A stretch of DNA of 64,000 bases, from NCBI GenBank assembly GCA_963839175.1, contig CAWIUB010000050.1:124001-188000 (forward strand), written 5' to 3'. The DNA is from CAWIUB01 sp963839175 (GTDB taxonomy: Bacteria > Actinomycetota > Actinomycetes > Mycobacteriales > Jatrophihabitantaceae). The position numbers were made by a program, and so were the translations under genes. Position 1 is the first letter of the stretch. Every line of letters starts with the position of its first letter. The notes beneath the pieces are model-generated. The model was given only the letters and a program-made list of their open reading frames with translations, did not search any database and was not told the DNA's origin. Below are positions 32,388 to 40,443 of the stretch, in pieces.

Positions 32388-33523
32388 GCGAACTCCTTGC
32401 GCCGGCTGACAATGCCGCGTGCGGCGGCGTTCACGGCGAATGTGAGAATAAACAGCACCAGGCCGGCGGCGATGAATGCCCCTGTCTGCTTGGGGTTGTT
32501 GAACTCGGCAGCGTTATTCGCGATCTTGGACGCGAAGGTCTCCCCTCCGTTGAAGATCGAGAACGTGAACGGCGACCCGACGCCCGGCTTGGACAGGATC
32601 AGGGTCACCGCGATCGTCTCGCCCAGTGCCCGGCCCAGACCGAGCATCGCGCCGGAAATGACACCCGGTCGCCCGTACGGCAGAACCGCCATTCGGATCA
32701 TCTCCCAGCGGGTCGCACCGAGTGCCCACGCCGCCTCGACGTTCTGCGGCGGCGTCCGCTCGAACACGTCGCGTCCGATCGCGGTGATGATCGGCAGGAT
32801 CATCACCGCGAGCACGATGCCGCCATTGAAGATCGTGCCCTGCTCAACGTTCTTGTCCTCGAACAGGGTGAAGGCGCCGAGGTGGTAGAGGGTTCGCTGT
32901 ACCGGCGCGAGCTTCGGCGCGAGCACCGTGATGCCCCAGATGCCGTAGATGATTGACGGGATGGCGGCGAGCAGGTCGACAACATAGGCCACCGGGCGGG
33001 CGACGCGCTTGGGTGCGTACTGCGTGATGAACAAAGCGATACCGATCGCGATCGGCACGGCGATCAGCATGGCCAGCAGCGAAACGACCACGGTAACCCA
33101 GAGCAGGTCGAGCACACCGAAGTGCAGCGTCGCGCTGTCGACACTCCAATCACGGGAGAACAGGAAGTTGGACTTGTCATCGGCGATCGCGGGTACCGCC
33201 TTCGCGACCAGGAAGATCGCCACCAGCAGGATGAGCAGGACGATGAACAGTCCTGATCCCGACGTCAGGATCGCGAAGACGCGGTCGCCGATCCGCGCCC
33301 GTCCGCGGCCGCCGAGCGAGACCGCCCCTGCCCCGAGGACGGGCGGCGTCTCCTCCAGCGTGCTGATAGCCGTCGGTTCGGCCGAGCCGACCGGCAACGC
33401 CGAACCCAGCCCTCGCTCAACCCAATCGACGGATTCACCACCGATAGATGGCGGCGGCGATTCAGCCGAGCCGCCCGGGTCGTCTCCCGAGGTGCGATGC
33501 GTCACCGTCTCCCGATCTGCCAT
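32384..33523 (-). CDS. pstC: Phosphate ABC transporter permease PstC
   Basis: 379 aa from ATG 33523 (an ATG at 33538 would add MRSGS). The N-terminal ~75 residues are a hydrophilic, Pro/Glu/Gly-rich extension (TSGDDPGGSAESPPPSIGGE) not needed for transport. The permease part has KAVPAIADDKSNFLFSRDW, the loop NVEAAWALGATRWEMIRMAV and GLGRALGETIAVTLILS. Works with PstA. 113 nt after pstS with a hairpin between. Confidence 0.95.
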   Translation of the reverse strand: MADRETVTHRTSGDDPGGSAESPPPSIGGESVDWVERGLGSALPVGSAEPTAISTLEETPPVLGAGAVSLGGRGRARIGDRVFAILTSGSGLFIVLLILLVAIFLVAKAVPAIADDKSNFLFSRDWSVDSATLHFGVLDLLWVTVVVSLLAMLIAVPIAIGIALFITQYAPKRVARPVAYVVDLLAAIPSIIYGIWGITVLAPKLAPVQRTLYHLGAFTLFEDKNVEQGTIFNGGIVLAVMILPIITAIGRDVFERTPPQNVEAAWALGATRWEMIRMAVLPYGRPGVISGAMLGLGRALGETIAVTLILSKPGVGSPFTFSIFNGGETFASKIANNAAEFNNPKQTGAFIAAGLVLFILTFAVNAAARGIVSRRKEFA

Positions 33524-33550
33524 CGATCCACTTCTCATCTTGTGGCGAAG

Positions 33551-33596
33551 AGCCCCGCTCGGACGCCTGTCGTCAGACCGGCGGCCCGGCGGGGCT
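33551..33596 (-). terminator. Hairpin between pstS and pstC
   Basis: agccccgc (33551-33558) and gcggggct (33589-33596) pair over 8 bp in the 113-nt gap between the two genes. It could act as an attenuator or mRNA stabiliser giving higher pstS than pstCAB output, common in pst operons. No T-run follows. Confidence 0.45.
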
Positions 33597-33636
33597 TCCT
33601 CGTCATCGTCAATCCAAAGGGAGTGGTGCTGCCGCG

Positions 33637-34763
33637 TTAGCTGATCTTCGCCAGAGCAGCCTGGACCTTCGGCGTGATCTCCGGCGGCAGCGGCGCATAG
33701 CCGAGATCTGCCAGGCCGTTCTGGCCTTCCGTTGCCGCGTAGGTGAAGAACGACTTGACCAGCGCAGCGGTCTTCGGGTCGGAGTACTTCTCGCAGACCA
33801 ACTCGTAGGTCACGCCGATGATCGGGTACGCCCCGGGGACCTTGGTCGCGTAGTCCAGGCTCAGCGACAGGTCGTCACCGGTCCCGACGACTTTCGCGGA
33901 GCTGACCGTCTTGCCCGCCGTGTCGGCGTTCATCTCGACCGCGCCGCCACCGTTGTCGATCTTCGCGCTGCTCAGGCCGCCGCTGACGACGAACGACCAC
34001 TCGTTGTACCCGACGCCGCCGTCGACGGACTTGATGCCCTGCTGCACACCGTCGTTGCCCTTGCGTCCCTGGCCGACCTTCCCCGACCAGGTCTTGCCCG
34101 GCTTGGCGGTGTAGAGGCTGGGTGCGGACGCCGCGAGGTAGCTCTCGAAGTTGTACGTGGTGCCGGACTCGTCCGACCGGAAGAACACGGTGATCTTGGT
34201 GGACGGCAAGGTAGCACCGGAGTTGACCGCCTTGATGGCCGGGTCGTCCCAGGTGGTGATCTGGCCCTGGAAGATCTTGGCGACGAGGTCCGGCGTCAAC
34301 GTCAGGTCCGTGACACCCTTGAGGTTGAAGGCGACCCCGATCGGGATGGTGACCATCGGCAGGTCAACCGCGGTGCCGCCGCACCGCTTGTTCGCCGACT
34401 CGACCTCGCCCTTCGACGGGTCGAGCGCCGCGTCCGAGCCGCCGAAGTCGACCTGTCCACCAGTGAACTGCTTGACACCGGCACCGGAGCCCGTGGCGTT
34501 GTAGGCGATCGTCGTGCCCGAGCACTTCGCCTGGTACTTCTGGATCCAGTCGTTCATCACGTTCTTCTGCGCGGTCGAGCCCTCGCCCTTGAGCGAGCCA
34601 GTGGCGCATTGGGTGGTCGAAGCGCTCGAGGAGGCGCTCGATGCGGACGTTGCCCCCCGCGCCGGCCGACGACGAGCTAGGAGTTCGAACTGGAGCTGCA
34701 GGCAGCGAGCGCCAGAGCGCCCGCCATCAAGCCGACTACCACGCCGATCCGGTACAGCTTCAC
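33637..34763 (-). pseudogene. pstS: Phosphate-binding lipoprotein PstS with a frame break after the lipobox
   Basis: GTG 34763 (AGGG Shine-Dalgarno) opens VKLYRIGVVVGLMAGALALA-AC-SSSSNS, a perfect lipoprotein signal with lipobox LAAC, but hits TAG at 34677-34679. The mature protein continues in another frame from about 34660 (ATSASSASSSASTTQCATGS, then DWIQKYQAKCSGTTIAYNAT, GGQVDFGGSDAALDP, ITVFFRSDESGTTYNFESYL) to TAA at 33637, a full PstS. The intervening bases in the third frame read SSSSAGAGG, a natural linker. Removing one T near 34676 and one G from the G6 run at 34653-34658 would restore a continuous Ser/Ala/Gly linker. Either two sequencing/assembly indels or a real disruption. Confidence 0.82.
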
Positions 34764-34837
34764 GTGTTGTCCCTTCGGTCAAGACTGCATGCCGAGGGGG
34801 ACGTTAAGTGCACGAGGTGGCGCGTCGGGGTGGCGCA

Positions 34838-34855
34838 GGTGAACGAGAGGTGAAC
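34838..34855 (-). promoter_or_regulatory. PHO box upstream of pstS
   Basis: On the minus strand GTTCACC occurs twice in phase with an 11-bp period (GTTCACCTCTCGTTCACC), the direct-repeat unit recognised by actinobacterial PhoP; a degenerate third unit (GCCACCC) follows. It is 75 nt upstream of the pstS start, with a plausible -10 TTAACG downstream (about 34802-34807). Indicates induction by phosphate starvation. Confidence 0.85.
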
Positions 34856-34881
34856 GCCGCGCGGGCTGCACGCGGAGGACG

Positions 34882-35772
34882 TCACATCTCTTGGTTACGA
34901 ATGGGTGAACCGGCGCGGCGCAGATACCGGATGTCGACGTCGTGGCGATGAAAGCCGGCTCGCTCGTACAGCCGCAGCGCGACCACGTTGTCGTCGTCGG
35001 AGTAGAGCAACACCGTCGGGCATCCCCGCTGGCGCAGATACCCGAGGCCGGCGTCGAGCAGGGCACGTCCGAGGTGCATGCCCTGGGCCTGCGGCGATAC
35101 GCCGAGGACGTACACCTCGCCGAGCCCGTCGGAATGGACCTTCGTCCAGTGGAACCCGGCCAGCTTCCCGTCCTGCTCGGCGAGTAGGAATCCTGCCGCG
35201 TCGAACCACGCTTCCGCCTCGCGGGCCTGAAGGTCGCGCAGCGTCCAGCCGCCCTGCTCGGCGTGCTGCGCAAACGCCGCGGCGTTGACCGCGAGCCACG
35301 CCCGCTCGTCCTGACCCGCGATGAAGGCGCGAAGGGTTACACCCCCGGGCAAAGGGGTCGGAGCGGGCAGTTCGGCGAGTGGACGGCGCAGCTGCCAGAG
35401 CACCCGCTCACGCCGGTAGCCACGGGCCTCGAGCGCGGCGCGCAGCGGGCTGTGCTCACCGTGCGCCCATATTCGCAGCTGACGATTGCCGGCGAGGCGC
35501 TCAATCTCGGACAGCAGCTGGTCCTGGTGACCGAGCCGCACGGCCGCCTCGGCGACGGCGATCGCAGGCCGCAGCTCGAGCTGCGCGTACCCAAGCAACG
35601 TGTCGTCGTACACGAGAACGTGCAGCAGAGCGTCGTCCTTGACGCCGAGTCTCGAAAGGGTCTGATCGTTCAATTGCGGCGTGCCGTCGCGAGCCTCGAA
35701 CTGGTCGGCCAGCGCGCGCACCCGCGCTTGATTATCGGCACTCAGCGGACGTTCGACGGTGACCGACGGCAC
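34882..35772 (-). CDS. mshD: Mycothiol synthase
   Basis: 296 aa, tandem GNAT domains. The second, active domain carries FAQHAEQGGWTLRDL, FLLAEQDGKLAGFHWTKVH and GEVYVLGVSPQAQGMHLGRA (acetyl-CoA pyrophosphate loop), ending VALRLYERAGF. MshD acetylates Cys-GlcN-Ins in the last step of mycothiol synthesis. GTG 35772 has no Shine-Dalgarno but a TAACGT hexamer exactly 7 nt upstream, implying a leaderless transcript. It sits between the pst operon and glnR as in M. tuberculosis (Rv0818-Rv0820). Confidence 0.95.
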   Translation of the reverse strand: MPSVTVERPLSADNQARVRALADQFEARDGTPQLNDQTLSRLGVKDDALLHVLVYDDTLLGYAQLELRPAIAVAEAAVRLGHQDQLLSEIERLAGNRQLRIWAHGEHSPLRAALEARGYRRERVLWQLRRPLAELPAPTPLPGGVTLRAFIAGQDERAWLAVNAAAFAQHAEQGGWTLRDLQAREAEAWFDAAGFLLAEQDGKLAGFHWTKVHSDGLGEVYVLGVSPQAQGMHLGRALLDAGLGYLRQRGCPTVLLYSDDDNVVALRLYERAGFHRHDVDIRYLRRAGSPIRNQEM

Positions 35773-35779
35773 GCGCCGA

Positions 35780-35785
35780 ACGTTA
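35780..35785 (-). promoter_or_regulatory. -10 element of a leaderless mshD transcript
   Basis: TAACGT on the minus strand, ending 7 nt before the GTG start. The same -10/7-nt/start geometry recurs for other genes in this window, so the start codon is probably the transcript's 5' end. Confidence 0.55.
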
Positions 35786-35788
35786 GCG

Positions 35789-36508
35789 TCAGTCGGCGAA
35801 GATCGCGGTGTCGAGTTCTGCCGCCTCGGCGTGGCGCGCCTCAGCGGGGCGGACGAACTTGTAGCCGACGTTGCGGACGGTGCCGATCATCGCCTCGTGC
35901 TCGGGGCCGAGCTTGGCGCGCAGCCGGCGCACGTGGACGTCAACAGTTCGGGTGCCGCCGAAGTAGTCGTAGCCCCAGACCTCCTGCACCAGGTGAGCGC
36001 GGGAGAAGACCCGACCCGGATGCTGGGCCAGGAACTTGAGCAGCTCGAACTCCTTGTACGTCAGGTCCAGGGCCCGGCCGGACAGGCGTGCGCTGTAGGT
36101 GGTCTCGTCGATCGACAGATCACCGATGTTGACCCGCTCGGGCGTCGGATCCGACGTCTGCACCCGCTGATCGATGGCCAGTCGTAGCCGTGCGTCGAGC
36201 TCGGCGGGCCCAGCCGTGTCCAGAACGATGTCGTCGACGGTCCACTCCGCGGAAAGGGCGATCAGACCGCCCTCGGTGAGTACCGCAAGCACCGGCGTAG
36301 CGGTGCCGACCGCGGCGAGCACCCGGGTGAAACCGCGCGCCGTGGCCAGGTCGCGGCGGGCGTCGATGAGGATCGCGTCGCCGCCGGTGTGGTCGACGAG
36401 AGCCGCGGCGTCCATCGGAAGCACCGTGACTGCATGGGGCAGCAGGCTCAGCGCGGGCAACACTTCGGTGGTGGATTGGGCGGCGGAAGTGAGCAGAACC
36501 AGGTCCAC
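35789..36508 (-). CDS. glnR: GlnR-family OmpR-type regulator
   Basis: 239 aa. The N-terminal receiver-like domain (MDLVLLTSAAQS..., ALSLLPHAVTVLP, DAILIDARRDLATARG) lacks the usual acidic phosphorylation pocket, as in GlnR orphan regulators. The C-terminal winged helix is at ~150-225: LDLTYKEFELLKFLAQHPGR, RAHLVQEVWGYDYFGGTRTV, DVHVRRLRAKLG and NVGYKFVRP. It controls nitrogen assimilation genes. GTG 36508 has GGAG six bases upstream. Separate transcription from mshD is likely because mshD has its own leaderless promoter. Confidence 0.92.
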   Translation of the reverse strand: MDLVLLTSAAQSTTEVLPALSLLPHAVTVLPMDAAALVDHTGGDAILIDARRDLATARGFTRVLAAVGTATPVLAVLTEGGLIALSAEWTVDDIVLDTAGPAELDARLRLAIDQRVQTSDPTPERVNIGDLSIDETTYSARLSGRALDLTYKEFELLKFLAQHPGRVFSRAHLVQEVWGYDYFGGTRTVDVHVRRLRAKLGPEHEAMIGTVRNVGYKFVRPAEARHAEAAELDTAIFAD

Positions 36509-36656
36509 GCGCGTCTCCTGAACTTCTCAGCGGTCCGGGTGGGCGGCGCTGCCCGTCATCGTGGTGACGCGCAACAGCCTACCAACACCCGCCGATCGAG
36601 CCTGTTACGGCGGTCACGGGTTCTCCACAGGGCGGTCTGCGACGATACGTGACCGT

Positions 36657-36749
36657 GAGCGAGCGAGCATCGCATGCGGCGTGGATGCGCCGCTGGCAGC
36701 ACAGAGCGGAACGAGCCTCCGATGAGCGCTTGCGCGAAGAGGTTAGCCG
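36657..36749. repeat. Dispersed repeat, copy A
   Basis: Contains three blocks shared with 39554-39691: gagcgagcgagcatcgc[a/t]-tgcggcg (36657-36681), cac[a/g]gagcggaacgagc (36700-36716) and gcg-cttgcgcgaagag (about 36726-36741). It ends directly at the ATG of the next gene, so it sits in the mRNA leader or core promoter. Confidence 0.7.
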
Positions 36750-37607
36750 ATGAGCGACTACCCGGCGGACGCCCGACCGGTTCAGCCAGCGGTCACCCAG
36801 TCCCCGCCCGCGGCCGCGGAACACCTGACGAGTGCTGGCGTCGCGCTCATCGTCGGCGCCGGACTGGGCGTGGCGGCCACCATCGGGGCGGGCGCGTTGC
36901 TGATCGGCGTCGCCGTGACACAGGCGATCGTTATCGCCGCGTGGGTGTTCGGCACCGGCCTGCCCGGCCGCATCGGTGCACTCGCCATCGGCGGGCTTGC
37001 CGCGGCCGCCGCTGACCTCGTGGTGGTGCACTGGCCGCACGGGCAGCTGTCGCCGCTGCTTGCCGTGGTCGGCCTCGCACTGCCCGTCATGTTCGTCCAT
37101 CAGCTCACCCGCGGCGTGGTGCGCGCGAGGGTCACGGAGTCGCTTTCGGACATTGCGCTGCTGGTTGTCTGCGTGGTGGCCCTAGCCGCGTTCATTCAGC
37201 TGCGTCACGAGACTGGCGGGGCGGCCATGGCCAGCGCCACTGTATTCGCGGCCTCCGGGGCCCTGGTCGTTGGGCATCTCGTCGACGCGCGGTGGCCGGT
37301 TGCCCGTTTCGACCCGACCGTTGCCCGAGGACTGACCGGCGTCGTGGCGGCAACCGCCGTCGCGGCGGTCATCGGCTACGTCCGGCTGCATGGCACCGTC
37401 GAGTTCTCGGCAGGGCGCTCGGCCTTTCTCGGCGCCGCCGTTGGGGCGGTGGTAAGCCTGCTCGCGGTCGGAATCGCGTTCGTACGGCCCAGTCCGTCCG
37501 CGCCAGCCGGCGCTCTGCGTCACCTCCGCCCGGTGTACGCGGTCGTCATCCCGCTCGCGCTTGTGGCCCCGATCGGATACCTGCTCTGCCTGGCCGTGCG
37601 GGGCTGA
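36750..37607 (+). CDS. Multi-pass membrane protein upstream of lmeA
   Basis: 285 aa with about eight to nine helices, for example TSAGVALIVGAGLGVAATIG, IALLVVCVVALAAFIQL and AVVIPLALVAPIGYLLCLAV, and a 25-residue hydrophilic Pro-rich N-terminus. No known motif. It is followed 7 nt later by the LmeA-like gene, so the two may act together in envelope lipid or glycan maturation; that is positional inference. Confidence 0.7.
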   Translation: MSDYPADARPVQPAVTQSPPAAAEHLTSAGVALIVGAGLGVAATIGAGALLIGVAVTQAIVIAAWVFGTGLPGRIGALAIGGLAAAAADLVVVHWPHGQLSPLLAVVGLALPVMFVHQLTRGVVRARVTESLSDIALLVVCVVALAAFIQLRHETGGAAMASATVFAASGALVVGHLVDARWPVARFDPTVARGLTGVVAATAVAAVIGYVRLHGTVEFSAGRSAFLGAAVGAVVSLLAVGIAFVRPSPSAPAGALRHLRPVYAVVIPLALVAPIGYLLCLAVRG

Positions 37608-37614
37608 ACGGCGG

Positions 37615-38340
37615 TTGGCTACCCGACGGCGCGGGGCCAAGGTCCTGCTCGGAATCTTGGTGGTTCTCGCGATCTTGCTGGTTGTCGCCGACCGCGTCGG
37701 CGTGCTCGTGGCACAGAGCGCCGCCGAATCCCGCCTTGCGCAGGACGCGCAGTTCGAGGGCAAGCCCTCGGTGACCGTGCACGGGGTGCCGTTCCTCACC
37801 CAGGCGTTGCGCGGGACATACCGCGACATCGCGGTAACCGGTCGACTGCGCCAGCTCGGCGACATCGGCGGTGCCGGCCTCGACGCCCACCTGCATGGCG
37901 CGCAGCTGCCGCTCGGCGAGGTACTGCGCCGGGACGTTCAGGAGATTCCCGTCGATCGGGTGCAGGGCTTCGTGACAGTTCCGTACAGCGAGCTGGCCCG
38001 GCTGTCCGGGATTCCTGGTCTGACGATCACGCCGAACGGCGGGAAGCTCGACGGGTCGGCGACGGTGACCCTGCCGGCGCTGGGCAACGACGTCAGGGTG
38101 ACCGGCGAGGGTGTGCTCACCCTGGTCGGTGGCGAAATCCGCATTCAGCTGACCCAGCTCTCGGCGGGCTCGATCTCCGTGCCGGCGACGTCGCTGCCCT
38201 CGGTGTCCAACGCGGTGTCGGCGCTAATCCCCGTCCCGTCCCTGCCGTACGGGTTGCGGCTCGAGTCGATCGTGCCGGAGCCCGACGGCCTACGCGTACT
38301 CGGTTCCGCGAGCAACGTCGTCCTGAAGCGGCTGCCCTGA
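37615..38340 (+). CDS. lmeA: LmeA-like DUF2993 exported protein
   Basis: 241 aa from TTG 37615. One N-terminal signal anchor (AKVLLGILVVLAILLVVADR) then a DUF2993 domain with FEGKPSVTVHGVPFLTQALR, GTYRDIAVTGRL and SVPATSLPSVSNAV. In mycobacteria LmeA (Rv0817c) helps maintain lipomannan/lipoarabinomannan elongation in the periplasm and binds lipids. The context (glnR, mshD, cysA2-like rhodanese) repeats the mycobacterial neighbourhood. No better ATG/GTG exists in this frame. Confidence 0.8.
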   Translation: MATRRRGAKVLLGILVVLAILLVVADRVGVLVAQSAAESRLAQDAQFEGKPSVTVHGVPFLTQALRGTYRDIAVTGRLRQLGDIGGAGLDAHLHGAQLPLGEVLRRDVQEIPVDRVQGFVTVPYSELARLSGIPGLTITPNGGKLDGSATVTLPALGNDVRVTGEGVLTLVGGEIRIQLTQLSAGSISVPATSLPSVSNAVSALIPVPSLPYGLRLESIVPEPDGLRVLGSASNVVLKRLP

Positions 38341-38485
38341 GCATCGAGCCTGCGACAACCGTTCGATCGGTCGCTTTGCCTGTGCAGCGCGGGCTACAAC
38401 CTGTATCCCACACCGGTTCGACCGGCAAAGCGGTGGTCTAGGCGTGTGTCAACGCGGGGGATTCGCCTCGCGCAGCTTCGGCCGC

Positions 38486-38491
38486 TAGTCT
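38486..38491 (+). promoter_or_regulatory. -10 element for the Cys leader peptide
   Basis: TAGTCT ending 7 nt before the ATG at 38499, with no Shine-Dalgarno: fits a leaderless leader-peptide transcript. Confidence 0.55.
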
Positions 38492-38498
38492 GCATTCC

Positions 38499-38594
38499 AT
38501 GGGCATCGCGCTCTGCGCTGTGAGCACTGCGCTCACATCCCGCCGCACGGTCGACCTGTGCCGTGTGGGCAGCTGCTTGTGTTTCCTGCACTGA
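38499..38594 (+). CDS. Cys-containing leader peptide upstream of the rhodanese gene
   Basis: 31 codons: begins MGIALCAVSTALTSRRTVDL and ends CRVGSCLCFLH. It matches the actinobacterial putative leader peptides (RR-x-VDL-x-R pattern) placed before sulfur-metabolism genes. Mycobacterial versions ahead of cysA2 are leaderless, Cys-rich and act as cysteine-responsive attenuators. Here four cysteines lie at positions 6, 21, 26 and 28. 124 nt separate it from the rhodanese start; that gap has pairing potential around gccgg...ccggc (38638-38670). When Cys-tRNA is scarce, stalling here should change downstream expression. Confidence 0.78.
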   Translation: MGIALCAVSTALTSRRTVDLCRVGSCLCFLH

Positions 38595-38718
38595 CCTGGC
38601 GATCGATCCTGCTCGCGCCGGCTCGTGCCGCGCGCTGACACCTCGCCAATCCGCCGGCTGGCTCGCGGCCGGCTGCCCGATGACCTTTGATCCCCATATC
38701 TCATAAAGGAGAACACTC

Positions 38719-39552
38719 ATGAGCCGTGCCGACGTGCTCGTCTCGGCCGACTGGGCCGAAGAGAACCTGGACATCCCGGGAGTCGTCTTCGTCGAGGTCG
38801 ACGAGGACACCTCCGCCTACGACGGTGGCCACATCGAGGGCGCCGTGAAGCTCGACTGGAAGACCGACCTGCAGGACCAGGTGCGCCGCGACTTCATCAG
38901 CAAGGAGCAGTTCGAGAAGCTGCTCGGCGCGCGGGGCATCAGCACCGATGACACCGTCGTCCTCTACGGCGGCAACAACAACTGGTTCGCGGCCTACGCG
39001 TACTGGTACTTCAAGCTGTACGGCCACGCTGCGGTGAAACTGCTCGACGGCGGTCGCAAGAAGTGGGAGCTGGACGGCCGCGAGCTGTCCAAGGACACTG
39101 TCTCCCGCCCAGCCACGACGTACACCGCGAAGGATCAGGACACGTCGATTCGGGCGTTCCGCGACGAGACGATCGCCGCGATCGGCACTCAGAACCTGGT
39201 CGACGTGCGCTCACCCGACGAGTTCGCCGGACGGCTGCTCGCCCCGGCCCACCTGCCGCAGGAGCAGGCGCAGCGTGCCGGCCACATCCCGGGGGCGCTG
39301 AACATCCCGTGGTCCAAGGCCGCGAACGAGGACGGCACATTCAAGTCCGATGAACAGTTGCGCGGCCTGTACGGGGAGGCGGGCCTGGATGACGCGAAGG
39401 ACACGATCGCGTACTGCCGGATCGGTGAGCGTTCCAGCCATACGTGGTTCGCGCTGCACGAGCTGCTGGGCCATCAGAACGTCAAGAACTACGACGGTTC
39501 GTGGACCGAGTACGGCTCGCTCGTCGGTGTGCCGATCGAGAAGGATGTCTGA
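38719..39552 (+). CDS. Thiosulfate sulfurtransferase (rhodanese), CysA2/SseA type
   Basis: 277 aa, two rhodanese domains. The active-site loop CRIGERS has the persulfide cysteine at C233; DGGHIEGAVKLDWKTDLQD and AGHIPGALNIPWSKAANEDG are domain hallmarks. It transfers sulfane sulfur from thiosulfate or 3-mercaptopyruvate to thiophilic acceptors. AAAGGAG precedes the ATG. Preceded by the Cys leader and followed by sseC, matching mycobacterial cysA2-sseC2. Confidence 0.93.
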   Translation: MSRADVLVSADWAEENLDIPGVVFVEVDEDTSAYDGGHIEGAVKLDWKTDLQDQVRRDFISKEQFEKLLGARGISTDDTVVLYGGNNNWFAAYAYWYFKLYGHAAVKLLDGGRKKWELDGRELSKDTVSRPATTYTAKDQDTSIRAFRDETIAAIGTQNLVDVRSPDEFAGRLLAPAHLPQEQAQRAGHIPGALNIPWSKAANEDGTFKSDEQLRGLYGEAGLDDAKDTIAYCRIGERSSHTWFALHELLGHQNVKNYDGSWTEYGSLVGVPIEKDV

Positions 39553-39553
39553 T

Positions 39554-39691
39554 GAGCGAGCGAGCATCGCTTGCGGCGCGTCGCGCGGCGGGTAACACGG
39601 AGCGGAACGAGCGACGCGATGGCGGGGTCCCCGCGAAATCGAGTCAGCGATTTCGTGGGGTGCATGTGCGCTCGCGCGAAGAGCGGAGGGC
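39554..39691. repeat. Dispersed repeat, copy B, including palindromic copy 2
   Basis: Shares the three blocks described for 36657-36749 (39554-39578, 39596-39612, about 39667-39685). Between the second and third blocks lies the palindrome ccccgcgaaatcg/cgatttcgtgggg (39629-39660, 13-bp stem with one G-T, 6-nt loop), the same element as 10003-10033. It separates the rhodanese and sseC genes, ending at GGAGGGC before the sseC ATG. Confidence 0.78.
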
Positions 39692-39994
39692 ATGATGTGC
39701 GGAGCACCTCCCCAGACCCCGACATTGCCGGCCAATGTGGACGTCACGCAGGAGACGGTGATCTATGGCACCGTCTGGCTGGCCGACGCCCCGGTGCCTG
39801 GCGCGTACGCCCGGCTGCTCGACGAGACCGGCGAGTTCGTCGCCGAGGTGGTGACCTCCGGGACCGGTGACTTCCGGTTCTTCGCGGCCCCGGGCAAGTG
39901 GACGATCTCGGTGCTGCACCGTGACGGCGCGGCCCGCAAGGACGTGGTCGCGTTGGAGCCCGGCCTGGTCGAGGCGCGACTCGTCCTGAGCTAG
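39692..39994 (+). CDS. sseC: SseC-type DUF1416 protein
   Basis: 100 aa. MMCGAPPQTPTLPANVDVTQ, then TVIYGTVWLADAPVPGAYAR and FAAPGKWTISVLHRDG form a small beta-sandwich, DUF1416. Family members always accompany cysA2-type rhodaneses in actinobacteria and are thought to work in sulfur metabolism; mechanism unknown. Conserved Cys at residue 3. GGAGG precedes the first of two ATGs. Confidence 0.88.
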   Translation: MMCGAPPQTPTLPANVDVTQETVIYGTVWLADAPVPGAYARLLDETGEFVAEVVTSGTGDFRFFAAPGKWTISVLHRDGAARKDVVALEPGLVEARLVLS

Positions 39995-39999
39995 CCCAT

Positions 40000-40053
40000 C
40001 TTGGCCCCAGAGCAGCGGCGACACGCCGTGCCGCACCCGGCTATGGGGCCAAG
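40000..40053. terminator. Stem-loop between convergent sseC and DsrE genes
   Basis: cttggcccca (40000-40009) and tggggccaag (40044-40053) form a perfect 10-bp stem; an inner gcggc/gccgc stem lies within the loop. Likely bidirectional terminator. Confidence 0.65.
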
Positions 40054-40065
40054 ACTCAGCGCACG

Positions 40066-40425
40066 TCAGTAGACGAGGGCCTGCGTTCCGCCGCGCAGGG
40101 CCTCGTCCACGAAGCTGGCTGACCCGGCGATGCGCACGCCCGGCAGCACATCGGATTCGGTGATGTCGCGCCGGGCGGCGCACTGCGTGCAGACGCTCAG
40201 CGTTCCGCCGGCCAACACGGCGTCGCGCAGTTGTGCCAGCGGCGCCGAGTGCGGCAGCTCGAACGCCTCGGCACGACCGGGCAGGGCCAGCCAGGCTGCC
40301 TCGCCCGTCAGCCACAGCGAGACGTGCGCCCCAGCCGCGACGGCCGTGGCCGCCACCGTGAACGCCTGCGCGCAGCGTTCGGGTTCCTCGACGCCCGCGG
40401 TGCACTTCACGACCAGGCTTGGCAT
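40066..40425 (-). CDS. DsrE-family sulfur-relay-like protein
   Basis: 119 aa from ATG 40425. Pattern PSLVVKCTAGVEEPERCAQA, FTVAATAVAAGAHVSLWLTG and the Cys loop LSVCTQCAARRDI is the DsrE/DsrF-like fold, whose cysteines carry persulfide sulfur in some members. Located among sulfurtransferase genes, so a sulfur-transfer role is plausible. The longer frame upstream is antisense to the divergent small ORF. Confidence 0.8.
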   Translation of the reverse strand: MPSLVVKCTAGVEEPERCAQAFTVAATAVAAGAHVSLWLTGEAAWLALPGRAEAFELPHSAPLAQLRDAVLAGGTLSVCTQCAARRDITESDVLPGVRIAGSASFVDEALRGGTQALVY

Positions 40426-40443
40426 GCCACTATCCTGCCAAGC

